A stretch of 64,000 bases of DNA from Branchipolynoe longqiensis (GCA_030323885.1 CM059199.1:37394590-37458589), one strand, 5' to 3'; positions 9,003 to 20,631 are shown, numbered from the stretch's first letter. Notes: generated from the letters alone by a model not told the origin. Numbers and translations: made by a program.

Positions 9003-9505
9003 TAGTGGTCTGCACTGACCTCTCAGGGAAGTAACCACATACACAGGTAGGCGTGGGGAGTGTATTGATATCAGGGAGCCTAGGTGGTGTAATGGTTAGC
9101 ACACTGGCCCGGAATGCAAAGAGATGTGGGTTCGAGTCCCGCTCTAGGCGCAGTATTTCCCATTTTCATCACCCCCATGACACTGGTAGCCGTGATCAGG
9201 ATCCTGTACAAGCTTTGCGCTGTATGGTTGTTGAACCTACCCTGTGTATGTATGTGTTAGTGCATTGCCTGTATGTATGTAATTGTAAGCATTACAAGAC
9301 TTACAATTCCAGGGGGACGAGTGTAGTGGTCTGCACTGACCTCTCAGGCAAGTAACCACATAGACAGGTAGGCGTGGGGAGTGTGTTGATATCAGGGAGC
9401 CTAGGTGGTGTAATGGTTAGCACACTGGCCCGGAATGCAAAGAGATGTGGGTTCGAGTCCTGCTCTAGGAGCAGTATTTCCCATTTTCATCACCCCCATG
9501 ACATT
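9002..9505 (+). repeat. SINE-B dimer (two tRNA-like units in tandem)
   Basis: Two units about 322 bp apart share 'tctgcactgacctctcagg', then a tRNA-like core at about 9079-9152 and 9393-9466 with A box (tggtgtaatggttagc) and B box (ggttcgagtcc), then 'cccattttcatcaccc'. Arms partly pair like a tRNA, but the anticodon stem is poor and further copies occur at 15.4 and 55 kb, so these are SINEs and not tRNA genes. The second unit ends where the 10-bp array restarts. Confidence 0.8.
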
Positions 9506-9670
9506 ATCATAAATTATCGTAAATTCTCGTGAATAATCGTAAATAATTATAAGTAATGGTAAGTAATTGTAAGAGTAAGTAATTGTAAGTAATTCGACAT
9601 AATTGTCATTGATTGTAGCTATTTATAACTATTTCAATTCATGTATAATTACTTGCAATTATTTTAATAT
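9506..9670 (+). repeat. 10-bp array, distal part
   Basis: Continues the tatcgtaaat / taagtaattg pattern seen before the SINE-B dimer. Confidence 0.7.
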
Positions 9671-10070
9671 TTGCAATTACTTCTGACAACAATAAACACA
9701 GTAATCACGGAACAAATATAGCATATTACGTAAGTACACTAACTAAGATATAAAGTATAAACTATCAGGGCTATTGTGAGGCGAATCTGCACACATGTTA
9801 TTACAGCGATCAGTATGCTATACTCACTATTTCGGAATGTGTACACAAGTTCAATGACTGCTGCAGTGCATTACTTAATGCTGCCATGTGGCAGATCGAC
9901 ATGCCTGAGTGTTGATATTACATCGGGTCCAGGCAATGTGGATTCCTCGAGCTGCTCTCTGTACACAAACATTGGCCACTATTGATGTAATTCAACACCA
10001 CTCGCCAGAGGGCGCCACCTGACACCACGCTACAATTATACTACGCTACAGGCCTCGCGGTATAGGTTGC
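9671..10070. other. Unassigned interval
   Basis: No gene or repeat family recognised. The short frames are not convincing. Confidence 0.4.
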
Positions 10071-10071
10071 T

Positions 10072-10290
10072 TTTGTTGTTGTTGTTTTATGTCCTGGCAA
10101 CATCTAAGGGCATATAAGGACTGGTACCGACTTGTGACAGTACAAACTCATGGTGATTTTATAGTGCTGCCCCATTGGGAAATCAGGCCGCTGGCACAAT
10201 TACCCGATATCCCACTCACTCAGTCATATTATCATGACACTGATGTAACTTGTCCTTGCCCTATCCTATTAATGCCGAGCACCAGGCTCC
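10072..10290 (-). repeat. SINE-A copy, head replaced by a minisatellite
   Basis: Starts with the antisense tail (gttgttgttttatgtcctgg) and runs to 'atgccgagcaccaggct'. It is then cut abruptly by the 12-bp minisatellite at 10289. Confidence 0.85.
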
Positions 10291-11212
10291 ATTATCGCAC
10301 CATTACCGCACCATTACCGCACCATTACCACACCATTACCACACCAATACCACCTATTATATCATAACATCATCGTACCATTGTCACTCTATTTTCATAC
10401 CATTTACACAGCAATACCACAGCATTGTCGTACCAATTATTACCACACTATTGCAATACCATCACTGTACCATTACCACATAATTACCATGCCATATCTG
10501 TTCCATCACCACACCATAGCCACACCATTGTCACACCATTGCCACACCTTTACCATGCAATGTCCACACTATTACCATACCATTGCCACACCATTGCCAC
10601 ACCATTACGGTACGATTACCACACCATTGCCACACCATTGCCACACAATGTCCACACCAGTACCATACCATTTCCACACCATTGCCACACACTTGCCACA
10701 CAATGTCCACACCAGTACCGTACCATTGCCACACCATTGCCACACAATGTCCACATCATTACCGTACCATTGCCACACCATTACCACACAATGGCCACAC
10801 CATTACCATACCATTGCCACCCCATTACCACACAATGGCCACACCATTACCGTACCATTGCCACACCATTGCCACACCAATGCCACACCAATGCAACACA
10901 ATGTCCACACCATTACCGTACCATTGCCACACAATGGCCACACCATTACCGTACCATTTCCACACAATTGCCACACCATTGCCACACAATGTCCACACCA
11001 GTACCATACCATTGCCACACAATGTCCACATCATTACAATGCCATTGCCACACCATTGCCACACAATGTCCACACGTTTACAGTATCATTGCCACACCAT
11101 TGCCACACCATTCCCACACAATGTCCACACCATTACCGTACCATTGCTACAACATCACCACACCATCACCACACAAATACCACACCATTACCCCACCATC
11201 ACCGCACATGAA
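10289..11212 (+). repeat. Minisatellite, 11-12 bp unit (accattgccaca)
   Basis: More than 70 imperfect units with longer super-units that begin acaatgtccac. The 12-bp period keeps every frame free of stops, giving long His/Thr/Pro-rich frames that are artefacts. Confidence 0.93.
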
Positions 11213-11224
11213 TAGATACAATTA

Positions 11225-11547
11225 GTTGGTTGGTTGTTGGGAGTTTTACGTCCTGGCAATATCTAAGGTCATATGTGGATGGGTACCGATTTGTCACAGT
11301 GCGCACTCATGGCGACGTAATAGTACTGCCCTACTGGGAGACCATGCCACCAGCACCATGACCTGATATCCTACCCAGTCACATTAGCCCAACCCTGAGC
11401 AAACCAGTCATCTCCCTATCCTATTACTGCTGAGCACCAAGCTAGGAAGCGACATGTACACATTTTGTAAGTCATTGCTTTGACTGGACTGGGAATCGAA
11501 CTCGCGACCTTCAGCACAGGAAGCCTGAATTCTACTGATCCTGTCAG
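11225..11547 (-). repeat. SINE-A copy
   Basis: Antisense copy, tail at left (ttggttggttgttggg), head at right with 'aatcgaactcgcgacc' as the inverted B box. Confidence 0.87.
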
Positions 11548-11861
11548 TTGATACATACCGAGCCTTCTTGGAGCATTACACCCAGTATGCCATGCCTATA
11601 AAAAAAAAATACCCGCAAGGGCAATGCAGTGTTAATGTCGCTAATATTTGAATATATTGTCAAGATATAACCTATAGGCATGTGAAGACTACATCTTAAA
11701 ATCATGTGACAGGCCCTTTAAGTGCACCACCCAACATGCAGGTCACGTGGTACCAGCTAATAGCATAGCTGTCCATTACGCGCTCAGGCCCGCCATTGTG
11801 AGCCTTTGCCCCGGGTTCCTACCCGCTCTACACATTGGTCATGTCCGTCGATAATTGCGTG
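11548..11861. other. Unassigned interval
   Basis: No ORF or recognised repeat. A GC-richer patch lies at 11740-11850. Confidence 0.4.
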
Positions 11862-12193
11862 TGTTGTTGTTGGTTTATGTCCTAGCAACATCTATGGTCA
11901 TATCAGAATGGGTACTGACTTGTGACAGCGCACACTCATGGTGACTTTACAGTGCTGCCCGACTGGGAAACCAGGCCACCAGCAACATGACCTGATATCC
12001 CACTCAGTCACATTATCCTGATACTGAGCCAACCAGTCCATGCCCTATCCTAATAATGTTGAGTGACTGGCTAGGAAGCGACAAGTATTAATTTTTAAGA
12101 CATTGGTTTGACTCCACCAGGATTCAAACTCGAAATACCACGATCTATCAAAACAGGAGACGGATGCTCAACTCATTCGGTCATCCCATCTGG
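11862..12193 (-). repeat. SINE-A copy
   Basis: Antisense, near full length, ending with the inverted head 'attcggtcatcccatctgg'. Confidence 0.88.
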
Positions 12194-12389
12194 CTCCATG
12201 TGAAGAAGTAAACAGACACAATTAGGATCCAGTCGAAGTACTAAATGTCCACATCGTAACCTTGGGGTATGTCGTCATGGAACTGTTAGTAACACATAGT
12301 AGAGACAAAGGGTTGGGACCCGGATGTGCCGATGACTAATGAGGGGCTAGACAGCCCACTCACACGTACAGCTCTTAGCTTGTCGTCTG

Positions 12390-12840
12390 CTCTGATCGAG
12401 TATAAATGCTGCCTGCTCTGGCTGGGTATAAATCTCGGCTGCTGTGTCCGCGCATAAAAGCATCTGCTCTTTCTGAGTATGAATGTCGTCTGCTCCGGTC
12501 AAGCATAATTGTTGTTTGCTCTGTTTGAACATAATTGTCATCTGCTCTGTTCGAACGGAACTGTCATCTGCTCTGTTCGAACAGAACTGTCATCTGGTCT
12601 GTTCGAGCAGAACTGTCATCTGGTCTGTTCGAACAGAACTGTCATCTGCTCTGTTCCAACAGAACGGTCATCTGCTCTATTCCACCATAACTCTCAGTTG
12701 CGCTATTCTCGCATAACGCTATTCTCGATCCGAGCTTGAATGTTGTCTCTCAGATTCAAATATAAACCTTGTTCTCTCTATTCAAGCATGAATGTCATCT
12801 GCTTTGTTGAAGTATAAATGCTGTCTACTATGTTCGAGTA
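12390..12840 (+). repeat. 26-bp tandem repeat (ctgctctgttcgaacagaac)
   Basis: The exact 26-bp period is clear at 12561, 12587, 12613 and 12639. Flanking units are degenerate. Units contain an internal palindrome, gttcgaac. Confidence 0.88.
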
Positions 12841-13240
12841 GGTATGCAGGTATTGCAATACCTCAGGGAGTTTGACGCCCCTACCATGCAGAGTTGTAAA
12901 CCACTGCCTTGTGGTACAGGTTCTTGACAGAACCGAAGACTAAGCGAGCAAACCCTGAACAGAAAACCATGTCTCTGTGGCAGCATCAAGGGCGGTTGAT
13001 GTATGGAACTCCCAACATCTCCCAACCAGCCACTGCAGGGACAAATAGTTGTATTGATATCATCTTATAAGTACTAGCTAACATCACCTGATTGTGTCCT
13101 CCTAGAATCTAATAGAAATCTACTGTCAAGGTCATCTCCTTGTTATATATAGTGTCAATGGCATCTCCTTGTACCTAGTAAAAGAATCATATCAATGTAT
13201 CTAGTGTCAATATCATCCCCTTGTATCAAATACTTTAGTT
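12841..13240. other. Unassigned interval
   Basis: Contains loose repeats of 'tcatctccttgta'. No credible coding frame. Confidence 0.4.
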
Positions 13241-13537
13241 GCAATAGGACGTAAAACAACAACAGAGACAGCAATATCACCCCTTGTGTATCTGGTAGGA
13301 ATATCATATAATTGTTCCTAACATTAATGCCATTTATTGTTATCCAATGTAAATGTCTGTTCTGATCAAGTAGACATGGTTCTGCGCTAAGCGTGTTTAA
13401 ATAACACCAACTCTGCTGTCTAGCTTGGCATATTAAATGACATTGTAGATGGCATTACTGTCCCATCAGATGACGTTTAATCGCAGGAAAAGATTGTGTT
13501 CTGCAAGCAAGGCAAGAGTAAACTAGTTGGGAAGCTC

Positions 13538-13789
13538 TGACCTGATATCCCACTCAGACACATTATCCTGACACTGAGCCAACCAGTCCTTGTCCTCTCC
13601 TAACAATGCCGAGCGCCAAGCTAGGAAGCGACAATTACCAATTCCTAATAAGGCTCAGTGCCAGCATAGGAAGTGACAAGTATAAATTTGTAAGTCATTG
13701 GTTTGACTCGACCAGGGTTCCAACCCACCACCCCACGATCTACCAAAACGGGAGACGAATGCTCTAACTCATTCGGCCATCCCATCTGG
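13538..13789 (-). repeat. SINE-A copy in the left arm
   Basis: Lacks its tail. Contains a local duplication ('aggaagcgacaattacc' / 'aggaagtgacaagtata') that is also present in the mirrored copy at 26388-26640. It therefore predates the arm duplication. Confidence 0.85.
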
Positions 13790-13979
13790 TTGTTTCGGTG
13801 CACGAACTAGAAAAAGGTGAGAGCTGTTGCGCAATAAAACTGTTCTGAATTCTTGATCTGCTAAATGATTGGCCCTCCCTGCTCCCTCTCTGCCGTGTCT
13901 CTGCCGTGTCCCCTTTCCAACGTCCTCTGACCCCCCCCTTTAACCCTCTTAGACTCACGCTGCCCCTCTCTCGAAATAG

Positions 13980-14432
13980 CGAAATAGCGAATGGTAGACA
14001 GGAAGTGTGAATACTTATTTGTCTCTCATTTTTGCTTGAGTGCAAGTAAATATGCAACACAAGGAATAAGTAGTAGCATGTGGTGAATAAGGGGTCAAAT
14101 TTCCATGGATCATCAGCCCATGCTTTTTCTAATCTGTTCTTGAATGAATTTATTGACTCGGCATGAATAACATTTTGTGGGAGACTGTTCCATATATTTA
14201 TGATCCTGTTTGAGAAACTGTGTTGCCTTAACTTTGAAATGGCTCTGGGTTTTACTAGTTTGAGAGTATGGCCCCGACTGCCTTCTCTTTTATTCAAGGT
14301 GAAAAATTGAGTCATATCTATTTGATCAAAACCTTTCATAATTTTAAATACTTCAATTATGTCACTTCTTTTCCTTCTGTAGGAAAGGGTAAGAAGTTTC
14401 AATTCTCTAAGCCGTTGTTCATAGGGTATGTC
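13980..14432 (-). pseudogene. CR1-like LINE 3' fragment
   Basis: Minus-strand translation over 14432-14091 gives the conserved tail of CR1/jockey-type RT: LRELKLLTLSYRRKRSD, then EVFKIMKGFD, RGHTLKL, and NRIINIWNSLPQNVI before SINSFKNRLEKAW. Its 3' end (13980-14000 on plus) is a short tandem repeat of about 8 nt (cgctattt), as CR1 elements have. It is 5' truncated and absent from the right arm, so it inserted after the duplication or was lost there. A second 3' end of the family lies at 43025-43087. Confidence 0.75.
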
Positions 14433-14592
14433 TCTCCCTCCCAATCCCCATTTTGTGTCTCCCTCTCCGCATCTAGCTTTCTCTCCTGTCTCCCTATAAT
14501 CTGCCTCTCTTCGTGTTCTTCTCTTCCTCCATCTCCTTTCTGCCCTCTTATCTATCCTGTCTCGACCAGAGAGCGCCCTTCTCCCGTTTTGG

Positions 14593-14885
14593 TAGATTGA
14601 GGGATTCGAACCCACGGGTTCGAACCCTGGTCGAGTTAAACCAATGACATAATGATTTATACTTGTCGCTTCCTAGCCCGGCGCTGAGCATAATTAGGAT
14701 AGGGCAAGGAGTGATTGGTTCAGTGTCCGGATAATGTGACTGAGTAGGATATCAGGTTATGGTGCTGGCGGCCTAGGCTCCTAGTGGGGCAGCACTATAA
14801 AGTATCAATGAGTGCGCACTGTCACAAGCCGGTACTCGTCCTGATATGACCTTAGATGTTGTCAGGTCGCAAAACTCCAACAATC
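14593..14885 (+). repeat. SINE-A copy
   Basis: Head carries a doubled B box (gggttcgaaccctggtcg preceded by gattcgaaccc). Body and tail are complete. Confidence 0.85.
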
Positions 14886-15150
14886 AACCTGTCCTGTGTC
14901 TCCTAATCCTTAGCTCCCATTCTTCTCTCAAGCTCAAGAGAGCTGATTCCCTCTGCCCCTCTGTTCATCTCTCCCTCTATCCCTGGCTCTCACTCTATCC
15001 ATATCTTTCCATCTCCCTCCCTCTCCACCTCGCTCAATCTGTCTCCATCTCTTCCTCTATATTCCTCTTCCTCTCCCTCTCTCCCTCTCTCCCGCTTTCC
15101 AATTCGCCCTCTCTCCATCTGCCTGTGTGTATATGTATTTTTATTTTTAT
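14886..15150. repeat. Pyrimidine-rich low complexity
   Basis: CTCTCC-rich tract without credible coding. Confidence 0.7.
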
Positions 15151-15350
15151 TTTTTTTTATTGAGGCTGTATTTATTCTGTCCATAGCATGTAAGCCTGGG
15201 TACCCGGACTTGTTTTCAATGCTGGCCAGCTGTAGTGTTGGTGGTGTCTTACCACACAGTAGCTGCTGATAAGTTATTTGATTGTCTGCATTTCAGTAGC
15301 AGATAGGTAGTCTGTATAAAATTGTCTGGATACTGTGGGGGGTAGATACT
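15151..15350. repeat. Dispersed repeat related to 55745-55920
   Basis: 'attgaggctgtatttattct', 'tgctggccagctgtagtg' and 'cacacagtagctg' recur in the same order at 55.7 kb. Both lie beside SINE-B-related sequence, so this may be the 5' part of a longer element. Confidence 0.6.
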
Positions 15351-15354
15351 GTAG

Positions 15355-15530
15355 TTGTCTGTACTGACCTCTCAGGCAAAGAACCACATAGAAAGGTGGA
15401 CGCGCGCAGGATGACTGCATCAGGGAGCCTAGGTAGTTTAATGGTTAGTACGCTGACCCTGTAATACAATATGGGTTTGAATCTCGCTCTCGGCACAATA
15501 TTTCCCATTTTCATCACCCACTAACGACAA
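15355..15530 (+). repeat. SINE-B copy
   Basis: 'gtactgacctctcaggcaaa' followed by a tRNA-like core (A box taatggttagtacgc, weak B box) and 'cccattttcatcaccc'. Confidence 0.75.
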
Positions 15531-15544
15531 TGTTAACATGGTTC

Positions 15545-15690
15545 GAGGGAGGGGGAGGGGAGGGGGAGGGGAGGGGAGGGGAGAGGGGGGGTAGGGGAGG
15601 GGGAGGGGAGGGGAGGGAGGGGAGGGGAGGGGAGAGGAGAGGAGAGGAGAGGAGAGGAGAGGAGAGGAGAGGAGAGGAGAGGAGATGGAT
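15545..15690. repeat. (GGGGA/GGAGA)n purine tract
   Basis: gaggg then gagaggaga tandem units, about 145 bp. Confidence 0.9.
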
Positions 15691-15769
15691 GTGATCTGAT
15701 GTGATGTCGCGGAAAGGGGAGGGGAAGTGAGGATGGTGAATGCTCTGAAGCCACCATCCCCCGGGGGCA

Positions 15770-16150
15770 TTCCCCGAATCGATGTGTTAACAGAACCGTT
15801 TTAAGATGCCACCAAAGATCCACTCCACTCAGGGTGGCCACGTCACAAAACTGTCCCCGCTGTCTCGTCCCGGGCCTTCCGCCCGCGACTAAACTCTCAG
15901 ATAATCACTCTCCAAGCGCCCGCGTAAATAAACGCCAAACTCAATGGCGAGTATTGCCACGGAGAGTGAACCGCGGGAGGTAGTCGAGTTCCGCTTGGAG
16001 AAGTAGCACTGGCCCCACCGAGCTCGGCCCCCGCTGAATCTCCCACACTCTCGCCGAATCGGGCGCCAAATCTTGCCATACAAAATCGCGCTACAAAATC
16101 TCGTCTGCTACGCACATATAGTTCTCGCTCGCTTCCAGCGGAGACTTTGA
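15770..16150. other. CpG-rich unique interval
   Basis: GC- and CpG-rich unlike its neighbours (cgtcccgggccttccgcc, agcgcccgcgtaaat). No long ORF. A 20-codon plus-strand frame starts at 15943 (MASIATESEPRE then a GT). It may be a promoter or first exon of an unseen gene, or a relic. Confidence 0.3.
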
Positions 16151-16215
16151 ATATATATATATATACACAGTAGTCTTCAGTGACCCTTGTGGTCAGCGAA
16201 CACTTGCTATGTGGA

Positions 16216-16613
16216 AAGCCCCTATCACACCTTGCCGGATTGAGGAAACGGAAAGAAATCGAACAAAGTCCGTTGATATCCGGCAAAGTCCGATTTGTGT
16301 CCATTGCATATCCTTTGCATAGCCATTGATATCCGGCCCGATCTGCTATAAGTTTTGAACATGCACAAAACTTGGAACTGATGCCACCAGATTGAGGTCG
16401 ACGGTTCTTGCCCGGTTTGAGTCTGTTTAGTCCGCCTACCGTCCATTGGCTATATGTTCATGTCCGTTTCATGTCCGTTCGTCCAGTGGCCTTTGACCCG
16501 ATATCGCAACATTTTGACACATTTTAATACATTTTGATACTTATCACGCCCCAAACACCACCGGACTAGACAATTATGTCCGTTGCTCAATCCGACGAGG
16601 TGTGACAGGGGCT
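16216..16613. mobile_element. 'GTCACAC' MITE with CCGGA-type subterminal repeats
   Basis: TIRs aagcccctatcacacctt (left) and, inverted, aagcccctgtcacacctc (right), followed on both sides by CGGATTGAG. Internal repeats of tccg and catgtccgtt echo the inner TIR. Related to the elements at 20122 and 58419. Confidence 0.8.
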
Positions 16614-16735
16614 TAACCAATGTACACAAACTGTGTGTGTTTTTTGTCTCATCTGACTCTCCATCCTCTGATGACAGGACACCAGCTAGCTGAAGACAAC
16701 CGTTCATCGGGATGCAGTTTGTTTGGTTGTATTTG

Positions 16736-16935
16736 TGTATTGTTGTTTTACATACTAACAACATCTAAGGTCGGGTGCTGACTTGTGACAGTGCGAACTC
16801 AATGTGGGTTCATAGTGCAACCCCACTTGGAGACCATGCCCCAATGACCCACACAGTCATATAATCCTGATGCAGTAATAATCAGTCCCTGTCCTATCCT
16901 ATTAATGCCAAATATCAGGCTAGGTAGTGACTACC
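16736..16935 (-). repeat. SINE-A copy, headless
   Basis: Antisense tail 'ttgttgttttacatacta' through 'aggctaggtagtgac'. Confidence 0.8.
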
Positions 16936-17195
16936 TAAAAGATTCATCTCTGACTCTGTTCAGAGGTGAATTACAACCCTATGTAAAAGTTGGAGAAAAT
17001 GTGTCTCACTGTTGATGGTCTTAGTTTGGCATACCTACCTTATGTTGATTAAAATTGAATAGCTACAATCCAATTGTATATGTTTTCCCTCAACATGTAT
17101 TCCCCCAAGTGTTCAAATCACATAATAGCAATGCATAATGACACAAAATCAATTTGAAGTGATACGAGAATCCATGAAGTAAATCATCCATGTAA

Positions 17196-17305
17196 GTACC
17201 AATTTTATAAGTCATTGGTTTGACTTGGCTTGGATTCGAACTCCAGGCCTTCTGCACGGGAAGCCTGCGCTCTACCGATTCGGCCACCGCGTCCGGTCAT
17301 CGGTA
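17196..17305 (-). repeat. SINE-A head fragment
   Basis: Inverted tRNA head 'gattcggccaccgcgtccgg' with B-box remnant 'ggattcgaactcc'. Confidence 0.75.
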
Positions 17306-17310
17306 TCCAG

Positions 17311-17580
17311 AATGTAAGGTCATATCAGGACGTGTACCGACTTGTGACAGCATGCACTCATTGCGACTGTATAGTGCTGCCCCACTGGGAGACCAGGCCG
17401 CCAACACCATGCCCTGATATCCTACTCAGTCACATTATCCTGACACTGAGCCAACCATTCCTTGCCCTATCCTAATAATGCCAAGCGCCTGGCTAGGAAG
17501 CGACAAGTATCAACTTTTAAAGTCATTGGTATGACTCGGCCAGGTTTTGAACTCACGAACCGATCGGTTCGAGTCCCGAG
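17311..17580 (-). repeat. SINE-A copy
   Basis: Body runs 'gtaaggtcatatcaggacg' to 'gttcgagtcccgag'. Directly abuts the previous head fragment. Confidence 0.82.
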
Positions 17581-17594
17581 TTCTCCCAAAACAG

Positions 17595-18577
17595 GTTGTT
17601 TCTTTGTTTTTTGTTCTACGTATTAGCAACATCTAAGGTCATATCAGGACAGGTATCGACTTGTGACAGTGCGCACTCATGATGACTTTATAGTGCTGCC
17701 CCACTGGAAGACCAGGCCACCAGCACCATGACCTGATATCCCACTCAGTCACATTATCCTGACACTGAGCCAACCAGTCCTTGCCCTATCCTAATAATGC
17801 CGAGCACCAGGAGCGACAAGTATCAATTTTTAAGTCATTGGTTTGACTCGACCAGGGTTTGAAGCCACGACCCCACGATATACCAACATGGGAGACAGAC
17901 TCTCTAGTCTAAAGCTGTATTCACACGGGCGAGTTAAAACGCCTCACGTAAAACCTGTTGCCTAGATCGATTTACATTTGCCATGTGAACGCGACCTGAG
18001 GCGTTTTATGCCTGAATCTATTTACATGAATCGTTTTCTGTAAAACGCTTCGTGAGGTGGTCTACAGGAAACGATCTACCCTTGTCTTGTCCATGTGAAC
18101 ACAACCGTTTTATATGAAGCGATTTATGACGTCACACGCATGCACAGTCGAGACCTGAGTTTGTTGATTTTCCGGTCGATCAAAAGCGCATATTATATAA
18201 TTTGGTCTATGAAACCGCTAGCTGTGCACAGATATTTTGTTCATCATTTATTTTTAGGTTTTCACTGCCCAGCAGAAGTTTTGACCATTCTAAAACAATA
18301 CGATTCAGTGTATACATACCTAGGTTGAACCCACACTCTCTCGTGGTGACGTCGACTAACCGAAAGTGGTGCTGGTTAGTATGGACGTGCTCATGCGCAG
18401 ATATCCACTTCCGCCTTAAACCGCCCTAAGTACTGCCCGTGTGAATGCGACACACTTTGAAACTCAGCCCGTGTGAATGCGCGCTAGATCGCTTCATATA
18501 AATCGCCTTCTGTAGATCGCCTTACATTTTGCCCGTGTGAATACAGCTTATGTCTAACTCATGTAGCCATCCCGTGT
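17595..18577 (-). repeat. SINE-A copy split by a MITE
   Basis: The SINE runs 17595-17911 and resumes at 18550 with 'taactcatgtagccatcccg'. The break is the MITE at 17912-18549. Confidence 0.8.
17912..18549. mobile_element. 'TTCACAC' MITE with perfect 19-bp TIRs
   Basis: aagctgtattcacacgggc at the left is exactly inverted at 18531-18549. Subterminal repeats of acgcctcacg / gatcgctt differ from the 7457 element, but the core (gtgcacagatattttgttca, gtggtgctggttagtatgg) is homologous. Confidence 0.85.
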
Positions 18578-18579
18578 GA

Positions 18580-19050
18580 TCCATCTGTTTGGAGTCTCGC
18601 CAAGTCTTGCGCTCTCTCACCACACATCTCGCGCGCTTGTCAGTGTTCTCTCGCGGGGCCCCATGAGAAGCATTGTAAAGTAACTTCCCGCTAGGTGGCG
18701 TCTCGGTGTTGACTTTTGCAGCAATGACAGTCTATGGTGCTATTTTATTTACAAATCCAACAAAATTGGTGCAGCGCAAAGGCAAGTCAAAGTAGGCTGT
18801 ACAATTCTACAGAAGTAAAAGAGAACAGAAAGAGGCCTGGCCTCAATTGAACCGCTAGTAGTTTTGTGGTTTTTGCAGAGCGTTCTCCCGAATAGTCACT
18901 CTTCCCGCATTATGCAAGTATAAAGATACGCAAGGGAATTATTATTATTATTGTTATACTCCGTAAGACCCAACTCTGTACTGGTGGCGCCACCTGCAGC
19001 CTCCTCACCTCCACCGGATGTAGACCAGTGCCAGTTGCACCAGAGGATTA
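18580..19050. other. Unassigned interval
   Basis: Moderately CpG-rich at 18590-18720 (ctcgcgcgcttgtcag). No ORF recognised. Confidence 0.35.
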
Positions 19051-19056
19051 TATATA

Positions 19057-19236
19057 CAGTAAAAAACCTATCTAAGTGACCACCTCCACAGATCGACCAC
19101 TCCCCTATATCGATCGCTTTATTTGGGTCCAAGCAATACCATTGTAACCATATTTTAACTATCTAAATCGACCACCTCCCTAAATGGACCACTTAAAGTC
19201 GGTCCTAAGGGCGATCGATTTAGAGAGGTTTTACTG
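19057..19236. mobile_element. MITE-B (pogo/Tc1-like)
   Basis: TIRs begin CAGTAAAA / CAGTAAAACCTCTC, with TA on each side. 180 bp. Interior reads 'accacctccacagatcgacc'. Three more copies at 30680, 36091 and 53006, all TA-flanked. Confidence 0.85.
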
Positions 19237-19392
19237 TATATATAGTCACTTGAGGTGCTCAGTATTACATTTCTAACCCTTTTTGTGTTCTTCTTTCTTT
19301 CTTTCTTTTCCTACATGCCATCTAGTGACTGATCCTCTCTCATTCCACATTCACGATTTAACCTCCCGGGTGGCCTAGAGGAAAGGTTTGGG

Positions 19393-20013
19393 CAGAGAGC
19401 TTGTATATAGATGAGAGGGACAACTCCCGCGAAAATCGGTAACACAGGCTACAGTGGCGCTCCTGGCGGTTATTGTTGAACAAGCTTTGAGTTTGACGGT
19501 ATGTGCAGTGCAAAACATTAGTTTTATTCAAATTTAATAGAAATGCAGAAGCCTAACCTTATCAATTTAATATAATCCTTTTGGTAAACATGTTTTCTAT
19601 ATGTGTTCCAAGCGGTTTGTGTCTAGGTCATGTGGTTTTAGAGATATTTCACTTTTTCTGTATGAAGATTGCTCACCGCCATTGACAATGCCTTGAGTTT
19701 GCCGTATGTGTAGTGCAAAACATGTATTTTATTCAAAATTAATAGAAATACAGAACCCTAGCCATATGAATTTAATATAGTCTCATCGGTAAATATGTTT
19801 TCTATATGTGTTCCAAACAGTTTGTTTCTATGTGGTGTAGTTTTAGAGATATTTCACTTTTTCTGTATGAAGATTGCACAAGACCATTGACAATGCCTTG
19901 AGTTTGCTGGTACACGTAAACTGTTCAACAACCACCACTTGGAGCGCCACAGTTGGCAGCTGTTACACGGTCTAGTATGACAGTTGTCCCTCTCATCTAT
20001 ATACACGCTCTCT
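19393..20013. mobile_element. hAT-like MITE with duplicated core
   Basis: TIR starts CAGAGAGC and continues tgtatatagatgagaggg (one mismatch over about 33 bp). The 8-bp target duplication ggtttggg is at 19385-19392 and 20014-20021. The interior holds two tandem units of about 210 bp ('caatgccttgagtttg', 'gatatttcactttttctg'). Confidence 0.85.
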
Positions 20014-20121
20014 GGTTTGGGGGCGTGAAGTAATTATTCCGTAATTTGGCAGTACATGGCGTCTACCTGTTTTAAAGGCCAAGATGCCATTCTGGCACAA
20101 TATCAGTTTGGGCGTATCATT

Positions 20122-20395
20122 AAAGCCCCAGTCACACCTCACCGGATTGGGGGAAACGGACAGAAACCAAACAAAGTCCGTTTTGTGTCCGTACAAGTTT
20201 TGAACATGCACAAAACTAAGAACGGATACCGCCGTCTACAGTTCTTGTCCGGTTTGAGTTTGTTTTGTCCATTGGCTATCCGTTCATGTCCATTTCATGT
20301 CCGTTTCATGTCCGTTTCATGTCCGTTTCATGTCCGTTTCATGTATGTTCGTCCGGCGACCTTCGCAACACTTTGACACACTTTAATACATTCCC
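20122..20395. mobile_element. 'GTCACAC' MITE, right end lost
   Basis: Left TIR aagccccagtcacacctc then accggattgg. The interior has five catgtccgtt-type units. No matching right TIR is found. Confidence 0.7.
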
Positions 20396-20624
20396 CATAG
20401 GATTACCACTGTCAGGGAATCGGGGGAAATGCCAGAAGTCAGGTTTCAACTGTCCTTGTTGTGACTATATTATCGCCCATATGTAACTCTTTGTTTGGAT
20501 TTGATGTTCTACCAACATCTGAGGTAATATGAATGGGAATTGAACTAATCAATTGCTGTCATATATGTGCTCTAAAATGTATTATGGGAATATAAACAAG
20601 GACACTAACTCTCTTCAGTTGGAA

Positions 20625-20631
20625 TATATAT

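Larger units (their letters stand above)
13245..15547 (+). repeat. Left arm of an inverted duplication
   Basis: Matches 25846-26941 in reverse: the shared SINE-A remnant, the CT/GA-rich 'tttctctcctgtctccct' block, the unique 'tttcggtgcacgaactag' and the distal 'ctaacgacaatgttaac'. Extra DNA in this arm includes the CR1-like fragment and about 700 bp at 14.8-15.5 kb. The arms enclose about 10.3 kb that contains DIRS copy 2. Confidence 0.82.

Noticed and set aside
9079..9152. Candidate tRNA gene with good A and B boxes
   Set aside because: Repeated at 9393, 15.4 kb and twice near 55 kb with the same flanks and a poor anticodon stem; it is a SINE.
10289..11212. Long His/Thr/Pro-rich open frames up to 276 codons
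   Set aside because: Pure consequence of a 12-bp repeat without stops; open in several frames and on both strands.
12541..12680. Regular 26-bp repeats resembling a CRISPR array
   Set aside because: Repeats are contiguous with no spacers, and the genome is animal-like.
13764..14615. 283-codon minus-strand frame as a host gene
   Set aside because: Chimera of SINE, CT-rich DNA and a CR1-like RT tail; only the central roughly 114 residues have family character.
15533..15841. Pro/Ser-rich minus-strand frames
   Set aside because: Translation of a GGGGA/GGAGA simple repeat.
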